Shown here: piece by piece, positions 26,273-34,732 of the stretch | Layout of the letters: every line of letters starts with the position of its first letter | Position numbering within the stretch: the stretch's first letter is position 1 | Source: Spirochaetota bacterium | GTDB taxonomy: Bacteria; Spirochaetota; Spirochaetia; Treponematales; Treponemataceae | Direction of reading: 5' to 3' | DNA length: 64,000 bases | Assembly: GCA_023438065.1 (NCBI GenBank) | Contig: JAEXRH010000016.1 | Location: 1-64,000 of the forward strand | The notes under the pieces: generated by a model | The model's database searches: none | Told to the model about the DNA's origin: nothing | The model's input: only the letters and a program-made list of their open reading frames with translations | Translations under genes and position numbers: made by a program

Positions 26273-26878
26273 TCAGTCCTCGAAACGCAGATCTCGGTAA
26301 TAGAACTCCCGATCCCGCTCGGTTATCTCGCGGATAACCCGGCACGGATTGCCGGCGGCAAGCACGCCCGCGGGAATATCCTTCGTCACGACCGAGCCCG
26401 CCCCGATCACGCTCCGCTCCCCGATCGTCACTCCGGGAAGAATGATCGCGCCCGCGCAGATCCACGCATGGTCGCCGATCGTCACCGGGAAGGCGTACAT
26501 CTCGCCGTGCATGCGCCGCTCGTGGTGCAGGGGATGCCCGGTCACCGCGATCGTGACGTTCGGCGCGATCATCACGCAATTCCCGATCCTGATCTCCCAG
26601 TCGTCGACGACGGTGAGGTTCATGTTCGCGTAGAAATAGTCCCCGATATGGACGTTGCTTCCGTAACAGACATTGAATGGCGGCTCGATCCAGCAACTCT
26701 TCCCGATCGATCCGAGAAGCTTTTTGAGGATCCTCGCGCGCGCGCGAAAGTGCCCCGGACCGAGCCGGTTATACTTCCACGCGAGGCGTTTCCCGCGCAT
26801 GCTCTCCTCCTGCATCCCCTCGCCCCAGTCCTTGAATATCTTTCCCGCCGCGCGGCGTTCGCGCATCGTCATCGTCAT
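26273..26878 (-). CDS. Maltose/galactoside O-acetyltransferase-like hexapeptide enzyme
   Basis: Protein of 201 residues of the LacA/Maa acetyl-CoA transferase family. The N-terminal helical Maa segment is followed by left-handed beta-helix hexapeptide repeats (IGDYFYANMNLTVVDDWEIRIG onwards), with the catalytic histidine in GHPLHHERR and the C-terminal IGAGSVVTKDIPAGVLAAGNPCRVI. The ATG at 26878 is preferred; upstream codons give an unconserved extension. It should acetylate sugars or a surface saccharide. No operon partner. Confidence 0.9.
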   Translation of the reverse strand: MTMTMRERRAAGKIFKDWGEGMQEESMRGKRLAWKYNRLGPGHFRARARILKKLLGSIGKSCWIEPPFNVCYGSNVHIGDYFYANMNLTVVDDWEIRIGNCVMIAPNVTIAVTGHPLHHERRMHGEMYAFPVTIGDHAWICAGAIILPGVTIGERSVIGAGSVVTKDIPAGVLAAGNPCRVIREITERDREFYYRDLRFED

Positions 26879-27026
26879 CGTATTCACCCCCGAAACGGCG
26901 CGAGACTCACGACGTCCCCGCCACCACCCAGTATAGCGACCTTTGATATCTTCGTCCCGCGCTTTTTTCCGTTCCGCGTCCGTCCAGCCCGCCGCAGACA
27001 CGCACTACCCGGAGCAAAACCGCTTC

Positions 27027-27055
27027 TTGCGTTTCGCGCGTAACGCGTTTATCAT
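27027..27055 (+). promoter_or_regulatory. Promoter of the small secreted protein gene
   Basis: TTGCGT (27027-27032), 17 bp, TATCAT (27050-27055), followed by GAGGAG at 27074-27079. Confidence 0.5.
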
Positions 27056-27089
27056 AACCGTTGTTAGCACACAGAGGAGCCATGACACC

Positions 27090-27515
27090 ATGAAAAGACT
27101 ATCGTTCGTCGCCCTTGCGACCATCCTCATCCTGAGCGCACCCCTTTCCTTCGCGAAGGACCGAAAGAGCGCCGATGGCCAGGGCCGGTACACCAAAACC
27201 GCGTTCATAGCCGGGGTCGAGGCCACGGTCGGCCACAAGCTCGACGACGCCGAGAAAGGCGTCGCGAACATGACCTGGAAATACTACAACCTGAAATGGA
27301 AAGACGAATGGACGGATGAGCGGTTCCAATACGCGATCGAGAAAGGCGCGAAGAACTGCTCGAACAAGGCGATGCTCGGGTCGGCGAAGGCGGGAAACGC
27401 CGGAAAGAAGGGGCTCAAATCCCTCGTCGAGGATACCGAACCGAAGAAGCAAAAGACCTCCGACTGGATCAAGAACCACACCGACACCTCGGCGCGCGAC
27501 AACGTGCAAGAATAG
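27090..27515 (+). CDS. Small secreted protein of unknown function
   Basis: Protein of 141 residues. A clear Sec signal (MKRLSFVALATILILSAP, cleavage after SFA) precedes a basic, Lys-rich, hydrophilic mature part of about 120 residues with the repeated aromatic motif WKYYNLKWKDEW. I do not recognise the family. The ATG at 27090 is chosen; a nearer ATG at 27082 encodes only three codons and ends in the overlapping ATGA, so it might act as a tiny leader ORF. GAGGAG lies ten bases before the chosen start. Confidence 0.7.
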   Translation: MKRLSFVALATILILSAPLSFAKDRKSADGQGRYTKTAFIAGVEATVGHKLDDAEKGVANMTWKYYNLKWKDEWTDERFQYAIEKGAKNCSNKAMLGSAKAGNAGKKGLKSLVEDTEPKKQKTSDWIKNHTDTSARDNVQE

Positions 27516-27526
27516 CGCGAACCCAA

Positions 27527-27549
27527 GCGCGGGGATCTTATCCCCGCGC
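27527..27549. other. Hairpin between convergent genes
   Basis: GCGCGGGGAT (27527-27536) pairs perfectly with ATCCCCGCGC (27540-27549). No T tract; lies between the secreted protein gene and the convergent NHL lipoprotein gene. Confidence 0.5.
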
Positions 27550-27555
27550 CGGCGG

Positions 27556-29259
27556 TCAGTAGAGGATTACCTTGCGGATGCGGTTGTTTCCGGTATCGGC
27601 GACGAATATCCCGTCACCCGGGACGACGCAGATCCCTTTCGGCGCGGTAAGCGATGCGGTACCGGGCATCGCGCCCTCGACCTCGGTGGAGGGATCGACC
27701 CCTAAGCCCGACAGAGACCCCGTCATCAGCGTGTTAGCGAGCGTTCCGAAACGCCATACCTGGCTATAGTAGGATACAGAAAAATACAGGCCCGTATCGT
27801 CGATCCAGGGCTGCCAGGGCCCGTAAAGACCGGAACACAGGGTATAGATATTGCTCGTCGCGCGCTCGACGCGGTAGATGATACCCGGCGTCATCGCCGC
27901 AAGGTATATATTCCCGGAATCGGCGCATAATCCGAACGTGCTGTAGAGTTGTGCCAAAAGAGCCGAGGAACCGTCTGCCGGGGAGGGATTCGCGTCGCCG
28001 CCGGCGACGTGCGTAAGCGGAGAGTCGACGGCGATGTCGGCATCAACCTCCCACACCCGGTTATTTCTCGAATCGGCGATGAAGAGTGTGCCACCCCCGC
28101 CCTCGCTCATGAACCAGAGTGCCCGCGGTCCGATCGCGCCGGAAAGCCGCGCGGTAAGGTTCGCGTCCGAACCGCCGCTGTCGACCCCCGTAAAACGCCG
28201 TATGTTTCCGTCATCGAGGGTAATCGCCATGACCCGGAAATTATCCTGGTCGACGACATAGAGAACGTTATTCGCGTGATCGAGGGCCAGGCTCGTCGGC
28301 TTGGCGAGCGAGGAGCTTTCCGCGGGACCCGTGCCCGTCCAGTACAGGTTCGCCCCGTTCCCGGCGATCGTATTGACGGTGCCGTCGGGGACGATGGCAC
28401 GAACGCGATCGTTGTCGCTATCGGAAACATAGACGGTGCCGTCGCGACCGACGCTGACGCTTTCCGGAAGGTTAAAAAGAGCCGACCTCGCGTTCCCGCC
28501 GTCGCCCGCGAACCCGGCCGTACCCGTCCCCGCGATCGTCACGATCGCGCCGTTTTTGGCGAACCGAAAGCTTTCGCTCGTCACGGGCGAATTCGCGTAT
28601 CCCTCGGCTGACGCGAACATGCTGAGGGTATGGGTCTCGATCGAGGCGGAGCCCGCGGATACGGGGAGCGTGAAGGGGCCGGTATATTCCACGTAGTCCG
28701 AACCGTCGAGGGAATACCGGATCGTCGCGGAGGCAAGCGGGCACGTCGCGCTGATCGTCGGAAGGGCGTCGTAGTGATAGTAGAAATGATAGGAGGTCGG
28801 TTCCTCGGATGCCGAAATCGAGGGCGAAGGAACCGCGGTAGCGACGAACCGGTAGACCTGGGTCACGGGCTCGGAAGACCGGTACCGGGGATGGGACAGG
28901 TACGCGGCGACGGTTATGGTTTGATCGACCATCGGGTCGGCGACCGAAAGCGCGAACGGCCCCGCGTACGCCCGATACTCGCCGCCGTCGATGGTATACC
29001 AGACGGTCGCCCCGGACACCGTGGACACGATCTCGACCGTGGGGACGCTCTCTATCGTGAACGCGTATTCCCCGCCCGAACCCGGCGCGATCAGGGCGGG
29101 AGAGATGACCCGGGGACGCTCGCTCGCGAGCGAGTACATGTCCCCATTGATCGCGGGCTTGCATCCGGTCGCGGCGAAAACCGCCGCGACGAGCGCGATA
29201 CCGGCGAAGGCGCGAAAGACGCGGTGAAAAGACGGCAGTTCAGGAAAAATGGACGGCAT
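27556..29259 (-). CDS. NHL-repeat beta-propeller lipoprotein with chitobiase-type repeats (copy 1)
   Basis: Surface or periplasmic lipoprotein of 567 residues. Signal and lipobox ATGC at about residue 33. Two chitobiase C-terminal-type (CHB_HEX_C) Ig-like repeats follow (about residues 70-225, each with a P-T-x-x-I start and Y-x-x-Y/YTGPF motif). From about residue 235 come NHL repeats with the typical NDRVRAI/GNNRIRKV endings, enough for a closed propeller, ending VILY. The propeller suggests binding of protein or glycan; no catalytic residues are evident. It is one of three tandem paralogues, each with its own promoter. Confidence 0.8.
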   Translation of the reverse strand: MPSIFPELPSFHRVFRAFAGIALVAAVFAATGCKPAINGDMYSLASERPRVISPALIAPGSGGEYAFTIESVPTVEIVSTVSGATVWYTIDGGEYRAYAGPFALSVADPMVDQTITVAAYLSHPRYRSSEPVTQVYRFVATAVPSPSISASEEPTSYHFYYHYDALPTISATCPLASATIRYSLDGSDYVEYTGPFTLPVSAGSASIETHTLSMFASAEGYANSPVTSESFRFAKNGAIVTIAGTGTAGFAGDGGNARSALFNLPESVSVGRDGTVYVSDSDNDRVRAIVPDGTVNTIAGNGANLYWTGTGPAESSSLAKPTSLALDHANNVLYVVDQDNFRVMAITLDDGNIRRFTGVDSGGSDANLTARLSGAIGPRALWFMSEGGGGTLFIADSRNNRVWEVDADIAVDSPLTHVAGGDANPSPADGSSALLAQLYSTFGLCADSGNIYLAAMTPGIIYRVERATSNIYTLCSGLYGPWQPWIDDTGLYFSVSYYSQVWRFGTLANTLMTGSLSGLGVDPSTEVEGAMPGTASLTAPKGICVVPGDGIFVADTGNNRIRKVILY

Positions 29260-29293
29260 GATCGAATCCCGTTAACGTAGTGGTATGGGAATC

Positions 29294-29322
29294 AGTGTAC
29301 CCCCATTTTCCGTAAAACTCAA
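29294..29322 (-). promoter_or_regulatory. Promoter of NHL lipoprotein copy 1
   Basis: TTGAGT (29322-29317), exactly 17 bp, TACACT (29299-29294). It lies between copies 1 and 2, so copy 1 can be transcribed independently. Confidence 0.65.
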
Positions 29323-29338
29323 GAAGCCGGGCTTCGCG

Positions 29339-31585
29339 TCAGTACCGCAGGATCTTCCGTACGCGGCCGTTTCCCCGATCCGCGAGGTAGAAGCCCACGT
29401 TTGTCGGGATGAATCCCGTGGGGACCGAAACCATCGCCGCGGTCGCGGGCCCAAACTCGCCCGAGAAACCCGCCGATCCCGTTCCCGCTATCGTCGAGAT
29501 CACGCTGCCGTCAATCATGCGCACGCGGTGATTCCCTGAATCGGATATATAGACCGCGACGTTGTCGACGGCGACCCGCGTCGGCGAGGAAAGCGTCGCG
29601 GTAAGAGGATTTCCCTCTCCCGAGTACCCCGGGCTTCCCGTGCCCGCGACGGTCGCGATGAATCCGGTAGAAGGATCGACCGAGCGCACGCGATGGTTAT
29701 CGGTGTCGCCGATAAAGACGAACTTGTTCGAGAGTCGAATCCCGACGCCGCGCGGGTGATCGAGGGCCGCGTTAACCGCGAGAATCCCGTCGCCCGAGTA
29801 TCCCTCCGTTCCGTTCCCCGCGATCGTGAATATCTCGGAATCGGCGATGACGATCTTCCTGATGCGGTTATTCGCGGTATCCGCGATGTAGAGGTTCTTG
29901 TCGTTGCTGTCGAGCGCGATCGCCTCGGGCGCGTTGAGCATCCTCGAGGTCAGGGTGAGACCGTCCCCGTTATAGCCCGGGCTCAAAGGCCCCATGCCGA
30001 CGTAAGTCGTGATGATGTTCGTCGCCTTGTCGACCCGCCTGACGCAGTTATTGTCCCTGTCGCAGATGTACACGTAGGTGTTGTCGGCCGCGAGGCTCGA
30101 GGGCGAGGACAGGGTCGCCGCCGTCGCGAGTCCGCCATTGCCGGTATATCCCGCCGAGCCTGAGGTTCCCGCGAAGGTCGTGACCAAGCCCGTCGCGAGA
30201 TCGACCTTCCGGACCCGATGCCGGCCCGTGTCTGCGATATAGAGCACCGTGCCGTCGAGCGCGAGGCCCTCGGGACTGTCGAGCGAAACGGTAATGGCGT
30301 CGACTCCCTCGCCGGAATACGAGGAACCGCCGTCGCCCGCGATCGTCACGATGGAGCCGCTCGCGGCGAAAAAGTAGGTCATCGTCGTCTCGAGGGAGTT
30401 CATGAAACCGGCCTTCGTCCCGTACGCGCGCAGCGTGAGATTCTGGCTCGCCGTCTGTATGGCGGGAACGGGCATGGCGAACGGAGCCGCGTACAGGACA
30501 TCGGCCGACACCCCGTCGACGCGCGAGTAAAGCGCGACGCCCGCGAGGGTACTGGAAAGGATGATCGTCGGCGGGAGGTCGTATTGGTAGTACCGCGCCG
30601 GCGCGGGCGCTATCGAGGGCGTCGGCACCGTCGGGATGAAGTGATAGGTCTGCGAGGACACGTCGGAATCGAGATAGCCCACGTGCGTGGCGTACGCGGT
30701 GACGACGACGTCGCTCTCGGCAAGCGGGTCTCCCGGGATCGGGAGCGCGAAAGGAGCCGCGTAGGCGACGTACGGCGCGCCGTCTATCGAGCTGAGAATC
30801 GACGCGCCCGCCTGCGCGCAGGCAATCTCCACGGTCGGGATGCTGTTGACGGTATAGTCATAGGACGGAAGGGCCATGGGCGTGATGATCGGGGCGGGCA
30901 CGTTCGTCACGAACCGGAAGTCCTGCGACACGATCGGGGAATCGATGTAGTCGGGATGGGTGCAGTACGCGACGAGCCTGAGGTCGGCCGGCGCGGAGGT
31001 ATCCCCGGGAAGCGGGAAGGCGAACGGACCAGTGTAGTTCGCGTACGCGGATACGCCCTCGACCGCGTACTTGACCGTCGATCCGGAAAGGCTCGTCGAA
31101 AGCGTCACCGTCGGGATCGACGCGAGGTTGTACTCGTACGGGATCGCGAGCGAAGGCGAGATCGTCGGGATTGGCGCGACCGTCGGGTTGAACACGAATC
31201 GCCGGGAGACGACCGGCGAATCGTTCCACTCGGGATCGGTGGCGTAGGCGGATACCGTGAAGGTTCTCGCGACCTTCGGGTTGGCGACGACGAGCGCGAA
31301 GGGCCCCGTGTAGGGCGCGTACGCGGCGCCGTCGAGCGAGAAGACGATCTTCGCCGAGGGAAGCGCGGAGGAAATGACGATGGTCGGGACGTTGACGACG
31401 GTAAACGGGTACTCGTCGCCGCTCCCCGGACTGATGGTAACGCCCGCGATCGCGCGGGATTTCGCGAACGCCGCCGAGGCGACGTCCTCGTTGAAGCCGA
31501 TCTTGCATCCTGTCGCGAATGTAAAGACGATTATCGCGGCGAGAACCGACATCGAACACCGAACCAATGCTCTACCGGATCTCAT
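29339..31585 (-). CDS. NHL-repeat beta-propeller lipoprotein with four chitobiase-type repeats (copy 2)
   Basis: Largest of the three paralogues, 748 residues. Lipobox ATGC near residue 27. Four CHB_HEX_C-type repeats follow instead of two, each about 80 residues and each opening with a P-T-hydrophobic motif. The C-terminal NHL propeller has highly regular blades (AGTSGSAGYTGNGG, AGNGTEGYSGDG) and ends KILRY. The start is ATG 31585, with AAGGGGG six to seven bases upstream, rather than ATG 31612, which lies near the predicted transcription start. A promoter, TTGCTT-N18-TAGACT (-10 at 31631-31626), precedes it. Confidence 0.8.
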   Translation of the reverse strand: MRSGRALVRCSMSVLAAIIVFTFATGCKIGFNEDVASAAFAKSRAIAGVTISPGSGDEYPFTVVNVPTIVISSALPSAKIVFSLDGAAYAPYTGPFALVVANPKVARTFTVSAYATDPEWNDSPVVSRRFVFNPTVAPIPTISPSLAIPYEYNLASIPTVTLSTSLSGSTVKYAVEGVSAYANYTGPFAFPLPGDTSAPADLRLVAYCTHPDYIDSPIVSQDFRFVTNVPAPIITPMALPSYDYTVNSIPTVEIACAQAGASILSSIDGAPYVAYAAPFALPIPGDPLAESDVVVTAYATHVGYLDSDVSSQTYHFIPTVPTPSIAPAPARYYQYDLPPTIILSSTLAGVALYSRVDGVSADVLYAAPFAMPVPAIQTASQNLTLRAYGTKAGFMNSLETTMTYFFAASGSIVTIAGDGGSSYSGEGVDAITVSLDSPEGLALDGTVLYIADTGRHRVRKVDLATGLVTTFAGTSGSAGYTGNGGLATAATLSSPSSLAADNTYVYICDRDNNCVRRVDKATNIITTYVGMGPLSPGYNGDGLTLTSRMLNAPEAIALDSNDKNLYIADTANNRIRKIVIADSEIFTIAGNGTEGYSGDGILAVNAALDHPRGVGIRLSNKFVFIGDTDNHRVRSVDPSTGFIATVAGTGSPGYSGEGNPLTATLSSPTRVAVDNVAVYISDSGNHRVRMIDGSVISTIAGTGSAGFSGEFGPATAAMVSVPTGFIPTNVGFYLADRGNGRVRKILRY

Positions 31586-31696
31586 GACGACCCCCTTGCG
31601 CGTAACGCGCATCGCCCATACCTCAAGTCTAGGACCGACGCTCCGCGCAAAGCAATGAAACGGACTGATTATTTTGGAGATTTTACAGAAGGGTTG

Positions 31697-33346
31697 TCAG
31701 TAGAGGATCACCTTAAGAATGCGGTATCCCATCCACTCGGGGATGTATATTCCGTCATCGGGAACGACGAAGAAGTCCTCGGGCCCGTCGATGGTGACGG
31801 TAATCGCGAGGCTCCCGTCGACGGGCGCATTCCCCGAGGAAGAACCGGCAACCCGCGTCGTAACAGACCCGTCATAGCGGTCGATTACCTTCGCGACACC
31901 GTCCCAGCACAGGTAATAGATATCGGATCCGATTACCCGAACTTGGGAGACGCCGGTATTGCCGGTCAGTAGGTCATTGATCGCGTTGCCGGGAAGGGAA
32001 ACCGTGCGAACGCGGCTATTCCCCGCATCGGCGACATACAGCGTGCTTCCATCGACGCAGAGTCCTCTATTCCACTGAAAATGGCCACTGTCGTTCCCCT
32101 GGACGTCAAGGGTACCCGCGACAAGCGCAAGCGTTCCTCCCGATACATTAAAGGATCGAACCGCATAGCGCATGGACTCGGAAAAATAGATCGTGCCACC
32201 GGTCATATACTGAATTCCGGACGGTTGATAAATACCCGCGTCGGGAACCGTGTCTGTATCGCCTGTCTGATAGGGCAAACCATTGGATTTTCCGAGAATA
32301 CGGGTTATCGTCCCCCCGACATACGGCACGGCAAGAATCTGACTGCTTCCTGCCGAGGCGATGTAAAGCACGTGCCCCGCATCGTCGCCCGTGAGTCCCC
32401 GGGGGTCAGAGAGGCATGCCGTATTCGCGTCGGCGGAGGTCACCACGTTCCCATACACCCCCGGCGAACCGGCAAGACGCGTCAAGACATTCGTGTCGGC
32501 ATTGACCTTCCAGACGCAGTGACCGCCGGTAAAATAGACGTTCTTCTCGTCGTCGACGTAGATGGCGATACACTCCGGTATCGGTTGAGTCCGCGCGTCC
32601 TCGCCTTCCACCGGGAAGCCTTCAATCCCCGTCCCCGCGATCGTTACGATGGTTCCTTCGCCGTAGAAAAGGAACGACTCGCTCACCGGAACGGAATCGA
32701 GATAGTCAGGAGAGGTCGCGTACGCGGTAACCACGATCGTCCGGTTGACGTTCCAGTCAGCAGGATCCGGAACCGGAAGCTCAAAGGAACCGGTTGATTG
32801 GATATAGGTCGCGCCGCCGTTCGTCGAATACCACACGGTCGCGCCGGCGAGGCTGCAGGACACGGTAACCGTCGGTGGATCGTCATAGCGATAATAGGGG
32901 GATGTTACCGCGGTAATGGTCGGGGTCGGAACGCGGGTCGCGACAAAGCGGTATTCCCGGGTAACGGGCTCGGAATCCGAGTAATCGGGATGCGAAGAAT
33001 ACGCGGATAGGAGTATCGTCTGATCGACCGTCAGGTCATTGATCGGAAGGGAGAGCGGTCCGGTATACGGCCGATACGGGGCGCCGTCAAAGGAATAAAA
33101 GGCTTGCGCTCCGCCGTTCGCGCAGTCGATGGTAATCGTCGGAATCGCGTCGGCGGTAAAGGCATATTCGCCTTCGGCACTCGGGGTTATGACGACATTC
33201 GCCGCGACACGAGCCTTCGACGCCGCAAGCGAGTACACCCCTTCATGCACGCCAACCGAGCACTCCGCGAGGAATAGACCCGATAACGCCAGAAAAAGGG
33301 CAGGGAAAAGAGGTTGTATCGTGTTTCCGCGTTTATTCGTTCTCAC
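31697..33346 (-). CDS. NHL-repeat beta-propeller lipoprotein with chitobiase-type repeats (copy 3)
   Basis: Protein of 549 residues. Lipobox LAEC at about residue 28, two CHB_HEX_C-type repeats, then a less regular NHL propeller ending VILY. Start chosen as GTG 33346 because AAGGA lies about seven bases upstream and an ATG further up (33391) would lie before the predicted promoter -10. This copy is the most diverged of the tandem set (LAEC rather than ATGC; degenerate blades). It is transcribed from its own promoter. Confidence 0.78.
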   Translation of the reverse strand: MRTNKRGNTIQPLFPALFLALSGLFLAECSVGVHEGVYSLAASKARVAANVVITPSAEGEYAFTADAIPTITIDCANGGAQAFYSFDGAPYRPYTGPLSLPINDLTVDQTILLSAYSSHPDYSDSEPVTREYRFVATRVPTPTITAVTSPYYRYDDPPTVTVSCSLAGATVWYSTNGGATYIQSTGSFELPVPDPADWNVNRTIVVTAYATSPDYLDSVPVSESFLFYGEGTIVTIAGTGIEGFPVEGEDARTQPIPECIAIYVDDEKNVYFTGGHCVWKVNADTNVLTRLAGSPGVYGNVVTSADANTACLSDPRGLTGDDAGHVLYIASAGSSQILAVPYVGGTITRILGKSNGLPYQTGDTDTVPDAGIYQPSGIQYMTGGTIYFSESMRYAVRSFNVSGGTLALVAGTLDVQGNDSGHFQWNRGLCVDGSTLYVADAGNSRVRTVSLPGNAINDLLTGNTGVSQVRVIGSDIYYLCWDGVAKVIDRYDGSVTTRVAGSSSGNAPVDGSLAITVTIDGPEDFFVVPDDGIYIPEWMGYRILKVILY

Positions 33347-33379
33347 GCGACATCCTTGTCTCCAGGCGATCTTGTGAAC

Positions 33380-33407
33380 AGTGTATCCCACCTTACCGTC
33401 AAAACAA
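33380..33407 (-). promoter_or_regulatory. Promoter of NHL lipoprotein copy 3
   Basis: TTGTTT (33407-33402), 16 bp, TACACT (33385-33380). It shares the TACACT -10 with copy 1. Confidence 0.5.
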
Positions 33408-33598
33408 CGAAACTTTCGTCAATTAAAGGTGTAACAGCCACCGTTTATAAACCGGCTTTACTGCCCGGCTGAAAAAGCGCCAGACTTGATTGTAAAATGA
33501 TGCACTTGTCATCAAATAGCATGCTTCTATTTACACTCATGTAACACATAATTCCATATTATCTAGTATCTCTACTTTATCCATTCTGGAGGTACTTT

Positions 33599-33859
33599 TT
33601 GGAAACACGACTCTGTGGCTGCTGGTCCAACAAACTGGTTTCTTTCGTTGCCCTTAAAGAGAGAATCACGAATTTTCACCGGACGTGTTCCATCCTGGAA
33701 ACCATGAACGGTTTGACCGAGGAAGAACGCATTGAGCTCATGATGGGCGGCAAGGAAATGCTCATCGATGCGTATCTGATGCTTCACAGTATTTTTGAAA
33801 ATGATCATGCTTCCGTACGGCAACGTTGTGCGGTACTCAATACCGGGGAGCAGGTATAG
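33599..33859 (+). CDS. Small protein with TTG start, unknown function
   Basis: Protein of 86 residues. The only good start is TTG at 33599, six bases after a perfect GGAGG (33588-33592); a promoter TTGTCA (33506-33511), 16 bp, TATTTA (33528-33533) lies upstream. Three Cys or Trp residues near the N terminus (LCGCWSN) and a helical Glu/Met-rich middle are the only features; no signal or membrane span. The gene and its surroundings are clearly more AT-rich than the neighbours, suggesting recent acquisition. No family recognised. Confidence 0.6.
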   Translation: METRLCGCWSNKLVSFVALKERITNFHRTCSILETMNGLTEEERIELMMGGKEMLIDAYLMLHSIFENDHASVRQRCAVLNTGEQV

Positions 33860-34067
33860 CGTTTTTTCAGTCCGTGCTTTTTCGCTTGATGCACAGGCAA
33901 AAATGATCGTGGATGTAATAAAACGTTAAAAAAGTCAATGAATCCCTCTTTCCCCATTAAACCGTTCAAATTCTGATAATCAAACAGACATTTTCATCGT
34001 TTATCGTTTGGAGCCGGATCGTCTGCTCGGTTCTTTAGTATTGTAAAAACTGATCATCTAGGAGTCT
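33860..34067. other. AT-rich intergenic stretch, nothing recognised
   Basis: About 210 bases of low-GC sequence between the small TTG-start gene and the TetR operators. I see no open reading frame, clear hairpin-T terminator or operator here. Confidence 0.4.
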
Positions 34068-34123
34068 TCTATACCGACCGGTAGGTATAGAACTTGACAA
34101 CCCTACCTACCGGTAGGTATACT
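34068..34123 (+). promoter_or_regulatory. TetR promoter with two palindromic operators
   Basis: TTGACA (34094-34099), 18 bp, TATACT (34118-34123). Operator 1 at 34071-34088 (ATACCGACCGGTAGGTAT) lies upstream of the -35. Operator 2 at 34103-34120 (CTACCTACCGGTAGGTAT) fills the spacer and runs into the -10. Centres are 32 bp apart. Bound repressor at operator 2 would block RNA polymerase, so the gene is autorepressed. The start of transcription falls at about 34130-34131, on the ATG. Confidence 0.85.
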
Positions 34124-34130
34124 CCAAATC

Positions 34131-34703
34131 ATGGAAACAGGAAATCGCGAAAACATCATCACTATCGCCCTGGACCTTTTCTCCCTCAACGGCTACGAAG
34201 GTACCGGGGTACAGGAAATCGCCGACAAGGCAGGAGTGAGCAAACCGACCCTCTATCATTATTTCGGGAACAAACGGGGCTTGCTCGACGCGATCATCGA
34301 GGCATACGGAAAGAAACTCTATGAGACGGTGAACCAGGGTGCGCTCTACAATCACGACATCGTCATGAACCTTACGACCCTCACCCGAACCCTGATCGCC
34401 TTCGCGCTCGCGAACCAGTCCTTCTGGCGCTTTTACCTTACCCTCCTTTCGTCAGCCCCGGAGACTCAGGGCTATGCCGCCTGTCTTTCGCTCCGCTCCG
34501 CGATCAACGAGCGACTGGAAATCCTTTTCACGGAAGCATCCGGCGATCATGGCAACATGAAAGGCCGCCATCGGTATTACAGCGAGACCTTTCAGGGAAT
34601 GGTAAAGACCTGGGCGATGCTCGTTCTCAACCGGGAAATCGAGCTCAACGACGAAAACCTCCATCGCGCGGTCCATCAGTACATGCACGGAATTTTCTCG
34701 TAA
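34131..34703 (+). CDS. TetR-family regulator, proposed repressor of the ACCGGT palindrome regulon
   Basis: Regulator of 190 residues with a typical N-terminal helix-turn-helix (about residues 5-52, VQEIADKAGVSKPTLYHYF) and a helical C-terminal domain. The start codon lies seven bases after the -10 and has no Shine-Dalgarno sequence, so the mRNA is probably leaderless. The same palindrome as in its promoter recurs in front of 36557 and 45980, which makes this protein the obvious candidate to bind all nine sites (inference). The serine-hydrolase gene follows 29 bases downstream in the same unit. Confidence 0.9.
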   Translation: METGNRENIITIALDLFSLNGYEGTGVQEIADKAGVSKPTLYHYFGNKRGLLDAIIEAYGKKLYETVNQGALYNHDIVMNLTTLTRTLIAFALANQSFWRFYLTLLSSAPETQGYAACLSLRSAINERLEILFTEASGDHGNMKGRHRYYSETFQGMVKTWAMLVLNREIELNDENLHRAVHQYMHGIFS

Positions 34704-34732
34704 TCGAGTCGTTCTTATTCGAGGGGATAACT

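Noticed and set aside
27082..27093. Three-codon ORF (ATGACACCATGA) as a real leader peptide
   Set aside because: The ribosome-binding site is only two bases away, too close; probably chance, though coupling cannot be excluded.
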